Positions 1 through 10,813 of a DNA stretch of 64,000 nucleotides are shown one piece after another. The notes beneath the pieces were generated by a model that worked only from the letters and a program-made list of their open reading frames with translations, searched no databases and was not told the origin of the DNA. A program made the position numbers and the translations under genes. Numbering within the stretch: the stretch's first letter is position 1; each line of letters opens with the position of its first letter. The stretch spans positions 1,178,001 to 1,242,000 of the forward strand of contig LODT01000037.1 in NCBI GenBank assembly GCA_001606155.1, written 5' to 3'. This DNA is from Tieghemostelium lacteum. Lineage: Eukaryota > Evosea > Eumycetozoa > Dictyosteliales > Raperosteliaceae.

Positions 1-1
1 C

Positions 2-2787
2 ATTGAATACTCTCAACAATATGTCTATGCATTCCAACTAAATAGATATTTTTGTGGTGCACCAGCTGTATTCCAATGTGAAGATATAAGAGGTAACTCT
101 GCCGTATGGGACCTAAATAGTACCCCAGAACTGGCAACATACCTCTATCCTGAAATTCCAGCTAAAGATTGTCAAAAAATTAGACCAATTCATTCCATTA
201 GATTACTATCCATTGATTATCGTTTGGATCCTAATCTCAATGGTGTAAACTATAATGTAACTTTTCTATTGACACTGACAAGTATGCCACCCCCACAATC
301 CAATAGTGGTTATCAGGTATTTCTGTTTTTGGAGTCACAAACCAATGATAATAGTTCTATCACACCAATGTTTGAAATGTCACTAAATGGTACTTTTGGA
401 GGATCACCTAGTGGTACTTATGTATTCCAGAGTCAATCTACACCAGTATCCAATGGAATTTTAGTTAGAAGACTGTTCAACTATCGTATATTAATATCTG
501 ATGAATCTGATCTATTGACATTAAATCCAACAGAGATAAACTATATCAATAACCAATTGAGACCTGACATGAAATTTGATACCACTATACAACTCCAAGA
601 TCCACAATTCAAAGGATTCTCCAATACAATAACATTATCAAATACAGGTAATACAGCATACTTTGTATTCACACCTCCACTCATTGATGTAAAATCCATT
701 GATATCTCTTCAGCAACTAAAATCAGTCCATACACTAAAGTAACAACAGTACTTGTTGGTAATAACACTAGTTCAACACAATATGTATTACCACTTACAT
801 TTTATTCCAGAGTATGGTTATCTCAAATTTGTGATATCAATGATAACTGTGTAAATTACCCAATGACTTTTAAATCAATAGAAATTGCTGGTCCAGCTGT
901 TTCATCATCATCATCTGATTCTGGTATAACTCAACAACTTACAATCACACCTGATCACATTATTACCACAAGTAAAAATAGAATTTTTACAGCAGACTTT
1001 GAAATTCAGTCACAAGATTGGGTGGTATCTAGTGTACATTCACCAATTCTATATTTAGTGGAAGTTGATTCACTTAATACACTAAAATATCAACTCAAGA
1101 GAAATGGTACACAAAACCCTAACCACTTTTATTGTGAAAATTGTGAAATTCCTTTGAATTGGGGTTCTAGAGGCCTACTTGGTGCCTATGTATATAATGT
1201 AATTCCACATCCCCTTGATGATTTTAAAGGCTATGATTACCCAACAGTATTGGCAATATCTCAAGAAACCACTGGTCCATCTATTTGGGATATTTCAGTT
1301 AATATCTTAACATCATCTATTGAGATTCATGGTAATCTACTGTCATATCTACTATTAAATTCATTCCAACCAATTTTGGAAAATGATATTGATATGGTTT
1401 CTCTTCAGTTTAATTATATAACAGCTACAAGTGGTTTCATGAGAATTCCATCCAATTTGACAATATCGAGTAGTGCAGTTTTACATATTGGACAAACTCA
1501 ATTACCACTATCAATTAAAACTTGTATGAATCCAAGATGCTCAGGTCATGGTACATGTCAAGACCAAATATGTCAATGTGATAATGGATGGATTGGTGTT
1601 GATTGCTCTGTAAATGCTGATTATAAATGTTTAAATAACTGTAGTGGACATGGAACATGTGTTGCAATGATGTGTAATTGTGTAAGTGGTTACATGGGTC
1701 CAAGTTGTGAAACTGAAACACAACAGACTTCAAAAACTATTGGAATGCAAAGATCAACTGAAGAATATGTACCAACTACAACTTTTCATTCTTTCCAAGA
1801 AGCAACTTCATCCTCCTCATCATCATCTACAACCTCACCAACATCCAACAGCGGACTTACAGAACAATCAAAGCAAACAAATTTTACAATCATGCTGACT
1901 CTTATTGAAGAGTATGACTATAAAAATCAACTTATAAAATCATTTAATCTTCTAAACAAATGGAGATTAGAGACTTCAAATTCCACAACCTATGTATACA
2001 CAATGCCACTAGTACCTGGATCATTAATGACTGTGATTGTGTATATGACTGATAGTGATCCAATATCAGTATCATTTGCCAATCAGACTATACTAATACC
2101 AGAGAATTCTATAAAGTACTATATTAAAGTTGAAAACTATACATTTTCATCGGCAATTAATCATCTGACATTTCAATGGGAATCCTTCTCATTATCACCA
2201 AATCCATGTCTAACCAAGACACAAAAGGTTACCTACGGTGGATTAGATAAAAATGATATACATTTTATTGTAATACCAGCAAATCAACTTCAACTCTATG
2301 GTAGATTTTCAAATCTAATAGTAGTTGATAACCGAACTCTTTTATCAAGCAACTTGGCAAGTGAACTAGATGACCGTGTCATTATCAAAATTAATACTCC
2401 AAATTTTAAAAATTTTATAGAATTAGATCCTGTAAATATTTATAAAATAATTATAATATAGACATTATACTAACATCAATTTTATATTTATAAATATAGG
2501 ATTTTTCAATATTAATTGACTTATCAGCAAAAAGTTCATCTTCATCATCATCTGATATTGAATATGATGATAATTGCCAACCTATAGAAATTGATTCAGA
2601 ATCAGAGAAAAATTATATATTACCAATTGCTATTGTCGTTCCTGTTGTAGCAGTTTCAATTATAATTACAGCTATGATTGTATTGTATAAAAAGAATTTA
2701 ATATTTAAATTGAAAGTTTTAGCAATTAAAAACACAATTACTAGAAAAGAAACTTCCAAATCAACTAGATTATCAAGTTTTAAATAA
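2..2787 (+). CDS. EGF-like domain, single-pass membrane protein (ComC-like family), 5' partial
   Basis: The reading frame is open from base 2, so the true start lies upstream of the window; the TTG at 224 is not a start. Exons are 2-2431 and 2500-2787; the 68-bp intron has donor GTAAAT and acceptor ATAG. The extracellular part is Thr/Ser/Asn-rich with many N-glycosylation sequons and beta-sandwich character. Two tandem EGF-like modules lie at about 1530-1710, each with the core CSGHGTC followed by C-x-C and a closing Cys. A Ser/Thr linker and another beta-rich domain follow. Exon 2 adds an acidic stalk, one hydrophobic helix (about 2620-2690) and a short basic cytoplasmic tail. This layout is that of the large dictyostelid family that includes ComC and other adhesion or signalling surface proteins. 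Its ligand cannot be told from sequence. Confidence 0.85.
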
Positions 2788-3098
2788 TCTTCAAAATAAA
2801 TTGATTACCATTCGTTGTATTGTTTTTTTAAGTTAATGTAATATTATATTCTTGATTTTGTATTTTTGAGTGGTTTTTATTTCCTTTTTTTAATGTTGTT
2901 GGGTTTGTTTGTTAATTTGTTTGTTGGTGTTTAAACAATTTAATATTAATATTAATTAAATGAGTGAAAAAAAAAAAAAGGATTGTTGGTTTGTTGTATG
3001 TTATTGTTAGTTAGTTATTCACAAAGAGGTAGTTAGTTATAAGTTGGTTTGGGGTGTTTACATTGTTATTATTATTTATAATTATTATTGGTAGTTGT
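2788..3098. other. Convergent intergenic gap
   Basis: The gap between two converging genes is T-rich. An AATAAA-like motif lies just after the stop at 2787, and there are GTTTG-rich simple-sequence stretches near 2895-2930 and 2985-3060. No coding or RNA gene was seen. Confidence 0.5.
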
Positions 3099-4901
3099 TT
3101 AATTTTCATCCATTGAAGTACCATCTTCATCATCATTACCATTATTATTATGATCATTATTATCATTATTATTATGGTGATTTAAAGAGTTACTATCATT
3201 ATTTAATAATATTTTTTTTCTTTGTTCATTTGTTGATTCTATATCTTCAGGATCAAGTTTTCTTTTTTTGAGTTCATCACTCTTGCCTAATGTCAAAAGG
3301 GCCTGTAAATTTTCCGAATTGGTCGAAGTAGTTAATAACTCTTTTTCTTGACTTATTAAACCCATAGGACCTTGTAAATTATTATTATTATTGTGTGTAT
3401 GATGTTTTGAAATATTATTATCTGAACTATTTATATTATTATTACTATTACTATTATTATTAATTTTATTTGGATTTGAAGGTGAAAATGAATCTTCAAA
3501 TAGGCAACCTTTACAAATTCTACCATCAATTGATAATTCTGTAAAGAAGATAGATGATGAGTTTTCACGTAGTCTACCTTTTACATGTAAAGTTACATTA
3601 TGTTTGGTATCTTCAAGAGTACCAGATAAACCATTATTTATATCTATACCACCATTAGATTCAGTTTCAACCCCAATCATTGATCTAAAGGTTTTACAGA
3701 ATCTATTAAATATCTCCAACTTTTTATCATCAGGTAACTGTGGATCTATATAAAATAAATACTCTGAATTGAATTTCTGTGAGTTTACACCTTGATCTTG
3801 AAGATAGTCAGATTTAAGTAAATTATGTTTGGTCTTTAAATTATTTCCAGGATATAATTTAGTATCTTGACCATAGTCATCTTGCTGTCCAACAGCTTGG
3901 AATGCACTATCAATTAATGAGTTGGTTGATGTTTGATGTTGTTGTTGTTGTTGCTGTTGAAATTGTTTTAACAACAATGCCTCTTGTTTTTTCTTTAGAT
4001 ATTTACTTGGTTTCTTCTCTTTTTGACCAGGATTTTGTTGTGCCGTTTGTTGTATAATTGGATTATCTGTAAAAATCTGACTGACACTAGCGAGATTATT
4101 CAAAAGTGCACCAGAGTTTTTATAAGATAATTCAGTTGCATTTGAATCATTTGGAGAATCTTTAGATCTAGATTTCTTTGACTCCGTTTGTTGCTTTATA
4201 TAACATTTTTTACACTTGTATGATCTGGTATAGAATTCTGATATTGGTAGATCTGGGCTTGTACCCCACCACGCCTCATGATTAACATGGGAACAGGTCT
4301 GATATCCTTGTTGTGGTTGATGTTTATTTGTACTATTGTGTATTGGTTGTGTTGGTTGATGTTGAATACTATTCGCAGACATTGATACTTGATTATTAAT
4401 AATCCCAATTCCGCTACTACTTCCCAAGCTGTTTATAATTTGGTTACCCATTAGCATACCTCCCACCATTTGATTACTATTACTATTATTATTGGTATCT
4501 GAGCTGTGTGGTGATGAACATGATGGTGATGGTGGTGATGATGATCGACCATTCATACTTCCAGAACTATGACTTAGTGCTTGATTAGGTAAATTATATT
4601 GTTGTTGGTAGGTGTTCATTGTGCTATTATCAGTGTCTCCAGAACTGGAATTTAACATTTCCTTACTTGTAAGTTGTGATGTAATTAATGTTGTGGTACC
4701 AGGTGATGAAGGACTATGTGTAGTAGATGAAGAGGATGTTGGTGGTAAAATGGGCACTGTAATTTGATTGATTGAAGAAGGATTTGGGAAATAAGATGTC
4801 AAACAGGAAAGTATACTTGCTGGATTGGAGTCCACTGAAGTGTTTAAAACATTGGCTATAGTTGATTTTTTAACTCCAGCCTGAGGTGAACTAATACTCA
4901 T
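3099..4901 (-). CDS. Low-complexity protein with Cys/His-rich motifs, function unknown
   Basis: A single open exon of about 600 residues. I start it at the ATG at 4901 (MSISSPQAGVKK); the frame continues nine codons further upstream only from a TTG, with an in-frame stop above that and no other ATG. The N-terminal third is Ser/Thr/Pro/Asn-rich. The middle has a compact Cys/His block (QTCSHVNHEAWW followed by YKCKKCYIKQ and a basic KKSRSK stretch, about 4170-4300) that could bind zinc. The C-terminal half has a globular segment with a second C-x2-C (GRICKGC, about 3500-3520), then Asn runs, a basic KKRK stretch and an acidic tail. Basic clusters suggest a nuclear protein. I do not recognise the family; a divergent regulator is one possibility. 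Its start faces the p24 gene, about 690 bp away. Confidence 0.75.
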   Translation of the reverse strand: MSISSPQAGVKKSTIANVLNTSVDSNPASILSCLTSYFPNPSSINQITVPILPPTSSSSTTHSPSSPGTTTLITSQLTSKEMLNSSSGDTDNSTMNTYQQQYNLPNQALSHSSGSMNGRSSSPPSPSCSSPHSSDTNNNSNSNQMVGGMLMGNQIINSLGSSSGIGIINNQVSMSANSIQHQPTQPIHNSTNKHQPQQGYQTCSHVNHEAWWGTSPDLPISEFYTRSYKCKKCYIKQQTESKKSRSKDSPNDSNATELSYKNSGALLNNLASVSQIFTDNPIIQQTAQQNPGQKEKKPSKYLKKKQEALLLKQFQQQQQQQHQTSTNSLIDSAFQAVGQQDDYGQDTKLYPGNNLKTKHNLLKSDYLQDQGVNSQKFNSEYLFYIDPQLPDDKKLEIFNRFCKTFRSMIGVETESNGGIDINNGLSGTLEDTKHNVTLHVKGRLRENSSSIFFTELSIDGRICKGCLFEDSFSPSNPNKINNNSNSNNNINSSDNNISKHHTHNNNNNLQGPMGLISQEKELLTTSTNSENLQALLTLGKSDELKKRKLDPEDIESTNEQRKKILLNNDSNSLNHHNNNDNNDHNNNGNDDEDGTSMDEN

Positions 4902-5588
4902 AATATCCAATTTATGATTATTATTCAATGTTGTTGTTGTTGTTATTGGTTTTTACTATATGCAAATGTCAATTTATCAGTTCAGCTTGAAAATTTTTAA
5001 TTTTAAAAAATTTAGGTTCCAAAAATACAAGAACTCTATTTGTATTTTAAAGTATATTTTGTTGATAGAATTTTGTATCTATACTGTTTTACACTGTTGT
5101 ATCTGTAATGTTAATTTTCATTTATAGTTTTCGTATTAGTTCACTATTCTTTTACAAAAAAAAAAAACCAAAATTAATCATAAAAAATAATGTAAAATAT
5201 TTTCAAGTAATATATATTTACCAAATGTGATTGACAAGCCTTGATCAAATTATCTTTGAAAGTAAATGTATTGTTTAGAGTATACCAAAAAAACTCAAAA
5301 TTAATATTAAAAAAAAAAATAATTAAAAAAAAAAAAAAAAAAATTTTCAAAAAAAAAATTATTAAAAAAAAAAAAAAAAAATTTTTAACTGTTTTTTCTT
5401 TTTGAAAAATTTTCATTTGTTTTTTTATTTACAGATAATTACCCCCTATATGCCCATGCTAACATTACAACAATAAAATGAAAGAAGTCTAAATAGTGCT
5501 AATATTGTGTTTGTGTTTTTTTTTTTTTTTTTTTTTTAAATTGTTTTTTTTTTTTTTTTTTGTTGTTCATTTTTTTTAGTTTTTGAAA
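4902..5588. promoter_or_regulatory. Divergent intergenic region with oligo(dT)/oligo(dA) tracts
   Basis: This region separates two divergently transcribed genes and is extremely AT-rich. It contains runs of A at about 5156-5168 and 5310-5380, and two T tracts at about 5515-5537 and 5543-5561 shortly before the p24 start. In Dictyostelium such T tracts lie around transcription starts. A TTTTTTTAG just before the start could be the acceptor of a leader intron. ORFs across the homopolymers are artefacts. Confidence 0.5.
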
Positions 5589-6288
5589 ATGATGAAAATC
5601 ACAATTTTAGCAATACTATTGATATTGTCGATATATCAATTTGAAAATGTTCAATCGTTTTCATTTAAAGTATCAGCCAAAGTTGAAGAATGCATTTATG
5701 AAGAAATAGGAATGGATGTATCATTTACAGCAATGTTTCAAGTAACACAAGGTGGATTTAATGATATCGATGTTACTATTCTATCACCAGACAAGAGAGT
5801 AATCTATCAAGGACAAAGAGAAACTGAAGGTACCAAAACTCTTAGATCATCACAAGCAGGTTTATACAGTTTTTGTTTCTCCAATAAAATGTCATCACTC
5901 ACTGACAAGATGGTAAGTTTCTTGGTATCTGTTGGTGAATCTTCACCATTACGTGAAGTTGCCAAAAAGGGTGATATATCTCCAATTGAAAGATCTATTA
6001 TGATTCTTTCTGATGGTGTAAATGCTGTTAAAAATGAACAAACTTACTTTAAATTAAGAGAAATTGAACATAGAAATAGTATGTTGTGGAACCAAAAAAA
6101 AAAAAAGTCAAAACCCCCTCTATTAGTCACTATACTTACCATTTTTTTATTATTATCCTATAGCTGCCGAAAGTACAAATAGTCGTGTTTTATGGTGGTC
6201 AATTTTTGAAGCATTTGTTTTGGTTACAATGAGTATTTGGCAAATTTATTATCTCAGAAGATTCTTTGAAGTCAAACGTGCAGTATAA
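5589..6288 (+). CDS. p24/emp24 family cargo receptor, beta (TMED2) type
   Basis: Exons 5589-6078 and 6164-6288 (85-bp intron, donor GTATGT, acceptor ATAG) give 204 residues, the usual p24 length. The ATG at 5589 opens a signal peptide ([13 protein letters not shown]). A GOLD domain follows with the two expected cysteines (VEECIYEE and YSFCFSN), then a coiled-coil segment ending in REIEHRN. Exon 2 gives [17 protein letters not shown] and a transmembrane helix ending in [13 protein letters not shown]. The NSRV-WS-FEA motif and the FFEVKR tail match TMED2/p24-beta. Such proteins cycle between ER and Golgi, bind COPI/COPII coats through the FF and dibasic tail, and carry GPI-anchored and other cargo. 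Without the splice the frame would read into a meaningless lysine-rich tail, so the intron is well supported. Confidence 0.93.
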
Positions 6289-6395
6289 ATCTTAAACGCC
6301 TATTCAAAGTAGAAATAAAATATAGAATATATATAATATTATTAGAAACAAATATTTGATGTATTATTGTAATAATTTTAGTTATTATATCATAA

Positions 6396-7857
6396 TCAGT
6401 GTTTATTTGATTTTATTAAAAAAGTTTTTAAATCAATAATTTCAATATCTTTTGCACACACAGTAGATAGAGGTAATTCATGTTGACCACCAACAACCAG
6501 TAACAAAGTACCAATGATTGATAGTGAGTGATTCTTTCTTTTCATTGGAAGATCACCATCAACATCCAATCCAGTCCATTCCAATTTCAAGGTATCAAAA
6601 AAGTGTAGTTCATTGCCTACCAATAGTATAACCAAATGATTATAGGTACACAAAAGTGTATTGTCATCAAATCCTTTAGGTAGTGTGCCATAATAGACTA
6701 CCTGTGTCCACTTGTGAGAGGAAACTTCAAATTTATAAATTTCATGATTAGAAACAAACAACCACAGATATCCACTACAATAGATAGTCTTATAACTAAT
6801 TTGTGTTGATGTCTTTTGTTTAAATATCTCCTGCACTGACGAATACTGTCCGTGCACACTTGGTTGATGCCATTTTAAAGAATCTTTAATTTATTCAAAA
6901 TGTTAGTGTTATGACTCCCATTTAAATTAGACACTGAAAGGTAGTATACATACTGGAATTTGATAAATGTAATAAATGAATATCAGTTAGAATTTGATTT
7001 TGATCATTTATACCACCAAATAATAGAATAGTATCTGGTGATATTTGACATAGATATGCAGAGTGTCTTGGTTGTGGTGAATTACCTATTGCTTTGCATT
7101 TTAACCAATATAATGATTCATAATCTAACAAAAAAATATCATTACTTAAATTGTTTTCCTTGTTTGACAATGACGATGATGCACCATTTAATTTAGGTGA
7201 ACTAGCTGATGAATGTGATAAAGTGGAAGAATATCCACCAAATAGTAAAACTTTACCTTTATGTTGACCCATGTTTAAAGCCACAAGTGATTGTGCAGTT
7301 CTATCACCTGGTAAATCACCTTCACTTTGTTGGCAATTTTCCCAATGAAAAATATTTTGACCACTGTAAACTGGTAGTCTGGAATAACTTTTATTTCTTG
7401 GTGTTGTAGCTGTAGTTGTAGTTGTTGTTGTTGTTGTTGTATTATTATTACTTAAATTAATTGAAAAACTATTAAATGATGAAGGTGACGAAGATGATGT
7501 TACAGTATTTGAGGTAGTATTGCATTTGTTATTTTGTATAGAAGTTGAACTATGATTATTATTACTAGTGCCATTATTTGTAGCAGCACCTAATATCTTA
7601 TTTAATTTACTGATTGATTGTTGATTTTGTGGTTTCGCATATTCTTCATTTGCACCAATACCAATACTAAAGAACGCCATATCGGTATAGTTACTATTAG
7701 CTGCTGCTGTTGTGATTGTTGTAACAGGTGTTTTACCACCATAAATAACAACTGTACTACATCCTGCAACTTCACTTTCTGATCTATTCAATATACTAAC
7801 AGAATGTGAGACTCTAAATGATGGTTGTGATCCTTCAACATTCACTTGATACCACAT
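6396..7857 (-). CDS. Kelch-repeat beta-propeller protein
   Basis: Exon 1 is 7857-6954 from an ATG (MWYQVNVEG) and exon 2 is 6883-6396, 463 residues in all. The intron (6953-6884) has donor GTATGT and an AAG acceptor; it restores a kelch blade reading LSNSNSLKWHQPSVHG. Kelch hallmarks are VVIYGG, KVLLFGGYSS, TILLFGG and LLLVVGG, each followed by a conserved aromatic or Trp (YWLKC, KWTQV, EWTGL). A Ser/Asn/Thr-rich insert sits between the first two blades (about 7400-7600). There is no BTB, F-box or membrane segment, so it is probably a soluble propeller of the galactose-oxidase/kelch fold acting as a binding platform; the partner is unknown. A CAG only 20 nt after the donor was rejected as acceptor because it is too close. 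Confidence 0.85.
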
Positions 7858-8327
7858 CCTCTCTTTTAAAATTTATTTAACTATTTTTTTTTAATTAGCA
7901 CAATTTTTGTTGTATTGTATAATTGTAATTGGTGGTAGTGTCTGATGCTTATTGGATATTTTGATAAAAATATTTTGAAAAAAACAAATCTCAACTGGGA
8001 GCTTATCAAACAAATCGTTTGGATGAAACTAATAAAAAAAAAAAAAAAAAAAAAAATTAAAACTTTGTATTATGTTTATTTGTAGTTTAATCTCTAAATT
8101 CTTTTGATAATAAACACAACAAAAAAATTCATTAAAAGAATTTTACTAAATAAATAAAAACTTAATTTGGTTATATTTTTTTGTATACTTCGCATTAATA
8201 TTAACTAATTCTTTAACAAATAAATTTATCAATTTCTTTGAATATTTCAACAAATACAATTTTTTTTAATTTTTTTTCGTTTGCATTTGTTATTACTTCT
8301 TTTTAGTGAAATTGACTTGAAAATGAA
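7858..8327. promoter_or_regulatory. Divergent promoter region, kelch gene / LisH gene
   Basis: AT-rich spacer between two divergent starts. It holds an A tract at about 8033-8057 and T runs near 8261-8278, just ahead of the LisH gene. No ORF or RNA gene was recognised. Confidence 0.45.
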
Positions 8328-10770
8328 ATGGATGATCAAATTAAAGTTTTAATTTTACAATATCTAAAAAAGAATGGGTTCAAGGATACTTATAGAAAGT
8401 ATGTTGAAACATTCAATCAGTCTATAGATTAACAACTATTATTCTAACCTTGTAGATAGATTTCAACAAGAATCTGGTTTATTCTTTGATTTAAATTATG
8501 TTGAGGAATTAATAATCGATGGAAGGTATGAGGATGCTGAGGAATATATAACATGTTATCTTCAACCAAATGACGATGACAATGACACACCTAAAGATAT
8601 TCCACACCATACATTAGATATTATCGTCTATCTGAGAGAGCAAGCAATGACTGAACTCCTAAAAGATGGTAAAAAGCTAGAAGCTCAAATGTTCTATCAC
8701 AACAAAATATTCCCTTTATCACAGTATAAAAAATATTTACTGATTTTACATAGAGTGTATGTAACCTTCACATTATACATATATCAATAGATACAATGCA
8801 TCAAGATAGAATTAACAGACAGATAGTTTCAATAGTGATGACTCAATCAGCAGAGAGAAAATATTTCAGCGAGTTAAAGCTCTGTTATTACAGCACCCAA
8901 CAGGACCAGTATCTATACTAAGTCCACCACCTCACAATAATATTGATATCAATAGTATATTTCAATTTTATCAAGCATTTGCAGTAAAACCAATTATAAA
9001 AAGACCAACGGATAACAGGCAACCAAAGAGATTAAAAACTGTACACTTTAAAGATGATTTAATTTCACAAAAAACTGAACCTGACCCAAAATTTGAATAT
9101 TATCATTCTTTAAAACATACCCCACCTACTTTAACGGAAAGACAACTCAAGAAAATTAAGCGTGGTATAGATGATAGTAAAAATAATAGTAGTAGCAGTA
9201 GCGAAAGCGAAAGCGAAAGTGAAAGTGAAAGTGACAATGACAGTGGCAATGAAACAAAGATGAAAGAAGACAAATTACCAAAAATTGAGGACAAAAAGAA
9301 TAGCAAATCTAATATTAATAATACTAATACCAACACTATCAATAATAATAACAATACTAATAACAATAACAATGCTACCGATAATAAGAATAATAATATT
9401 AATAATAGCAATAATAAAAATACTAGTAATGGGGTTGGAAGAGATATGAAGAAAAATGCATCTGTAGAAAAGCGTTATGGCAATAGCCTCAAAAAATTGT
9501 CAAAGACTGATGAAAAATGGTCAACAAAATCCAGTAAATCATCAAATTCAGCAGATACTATACCAACAAATATGCCATTAAATAGTTCTCCGATTAAAAG
9601 TCAAAATGGAGCATATAAAGTGAATCTTGCTAATGTATCTCCACCATATATGGAGCCAATATCAATTACTACCAAAACAGCAGCATTCCCCCAATCAAAA
9701 AAACCACCAACATCAATATCACCACCAATATCGATATCGACAACAATACTTACACCAACAGCAACAACAGCAACAGCACCTATACCATCAGTTTTAGTAC
9801 CATCATTGAATAGGTCAAGGGAGGATATTAGTACTACAGACTCAACACCTATGAACTTAAATTCAAGTCTTGACTCTATTAGAAGACCTGAAAATAAGAG
9901 AATTCTTAGAGTAAAAGGTTTTAATAGTTCAATACAAGAGAAATCAATTCGAGATTTATTTGAAAAGTATGGGGAGGTATTAAAGATTCACAATCAAATC
10001 TCATCTAGTGGTACAATATTTGTTGCTTATTGTGATCTTAGAAATGCAAGAATTGCAAAGGATAAGTTAAATCAAATGGCAATATTTGATTGTAAATTGG
10101 ATATTACCTTTGCTCCAAATATGTTGGAGGACGATAGATATGGTTTCATACAAGTATATGCTCCAAATATTAGTAGCGATATGGTGAAGGATCATTTCAC
10201 TCTACTTGGTGGTGAGATGAAAGAGGTTTTCGATTTACCCTCTGATCCAAATTACAAGGTTATTGAATTCTTTAATATAAAGGATCATGATCGTGCAAGA
10301 AGATCACATTCCTTTTTATATAAAGGTCAGAGTCTTCATATAACCAATTATATTCCACCTCTATCTTCTACTTCTACCACCACTACTACTACTTCTACCC
10401 ATAATAATAATAATAATATTAATAATAACATCAACATTAATATGGAACCAGCATACAACTATTCACCAAATATTCAGACAACTGAATTGTTACCAAATAA
10501 TGATGATTCTTCATTAAAAAGAAAAAGAATAACTGACTCCAATTCAAATACTCCAATACAAAATTTACCTTATCATATGCCTATGCTTATTGATCAACCA
10601 CAAATACATCCACAACCAATTGTTGTACAAACACCCTATACATATCAGCCATATAGCAATCCTTATTATCCTATACCTCCAAATACTGGTCACATCTATG
10701 CCTTTACTCAACCACCACAATCACAACCACCACAATCACAACCACCACAATCACAACCACCACTACAACC

Positions 10771-10813
<43 letters not shown>

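Noticed and set aside
224-226. TTG as start of the EGF-domain protein
   Set aside because: The frame is open to the window edge and nuclear eukaryotic genes start with ATG; the start is upstream of the window.
5174-5416. Phe-rich minus-strand ORF
   Set aside because: Product of long A tracts in an intergenic region.
6934-6953. Alternative 20-nt intron in the kelch gene ending in CAG
   Set aside because: Too short to splice, and it does not restore the kelch frame; the AAG acceptor at 6884 does.
9103-9411. Leu/Ser-rich minus-strand ORF
   Set aside because: Antisense of the Ser-Glu and Asn repeats in the LisH/RRM gene; no supporting start context.
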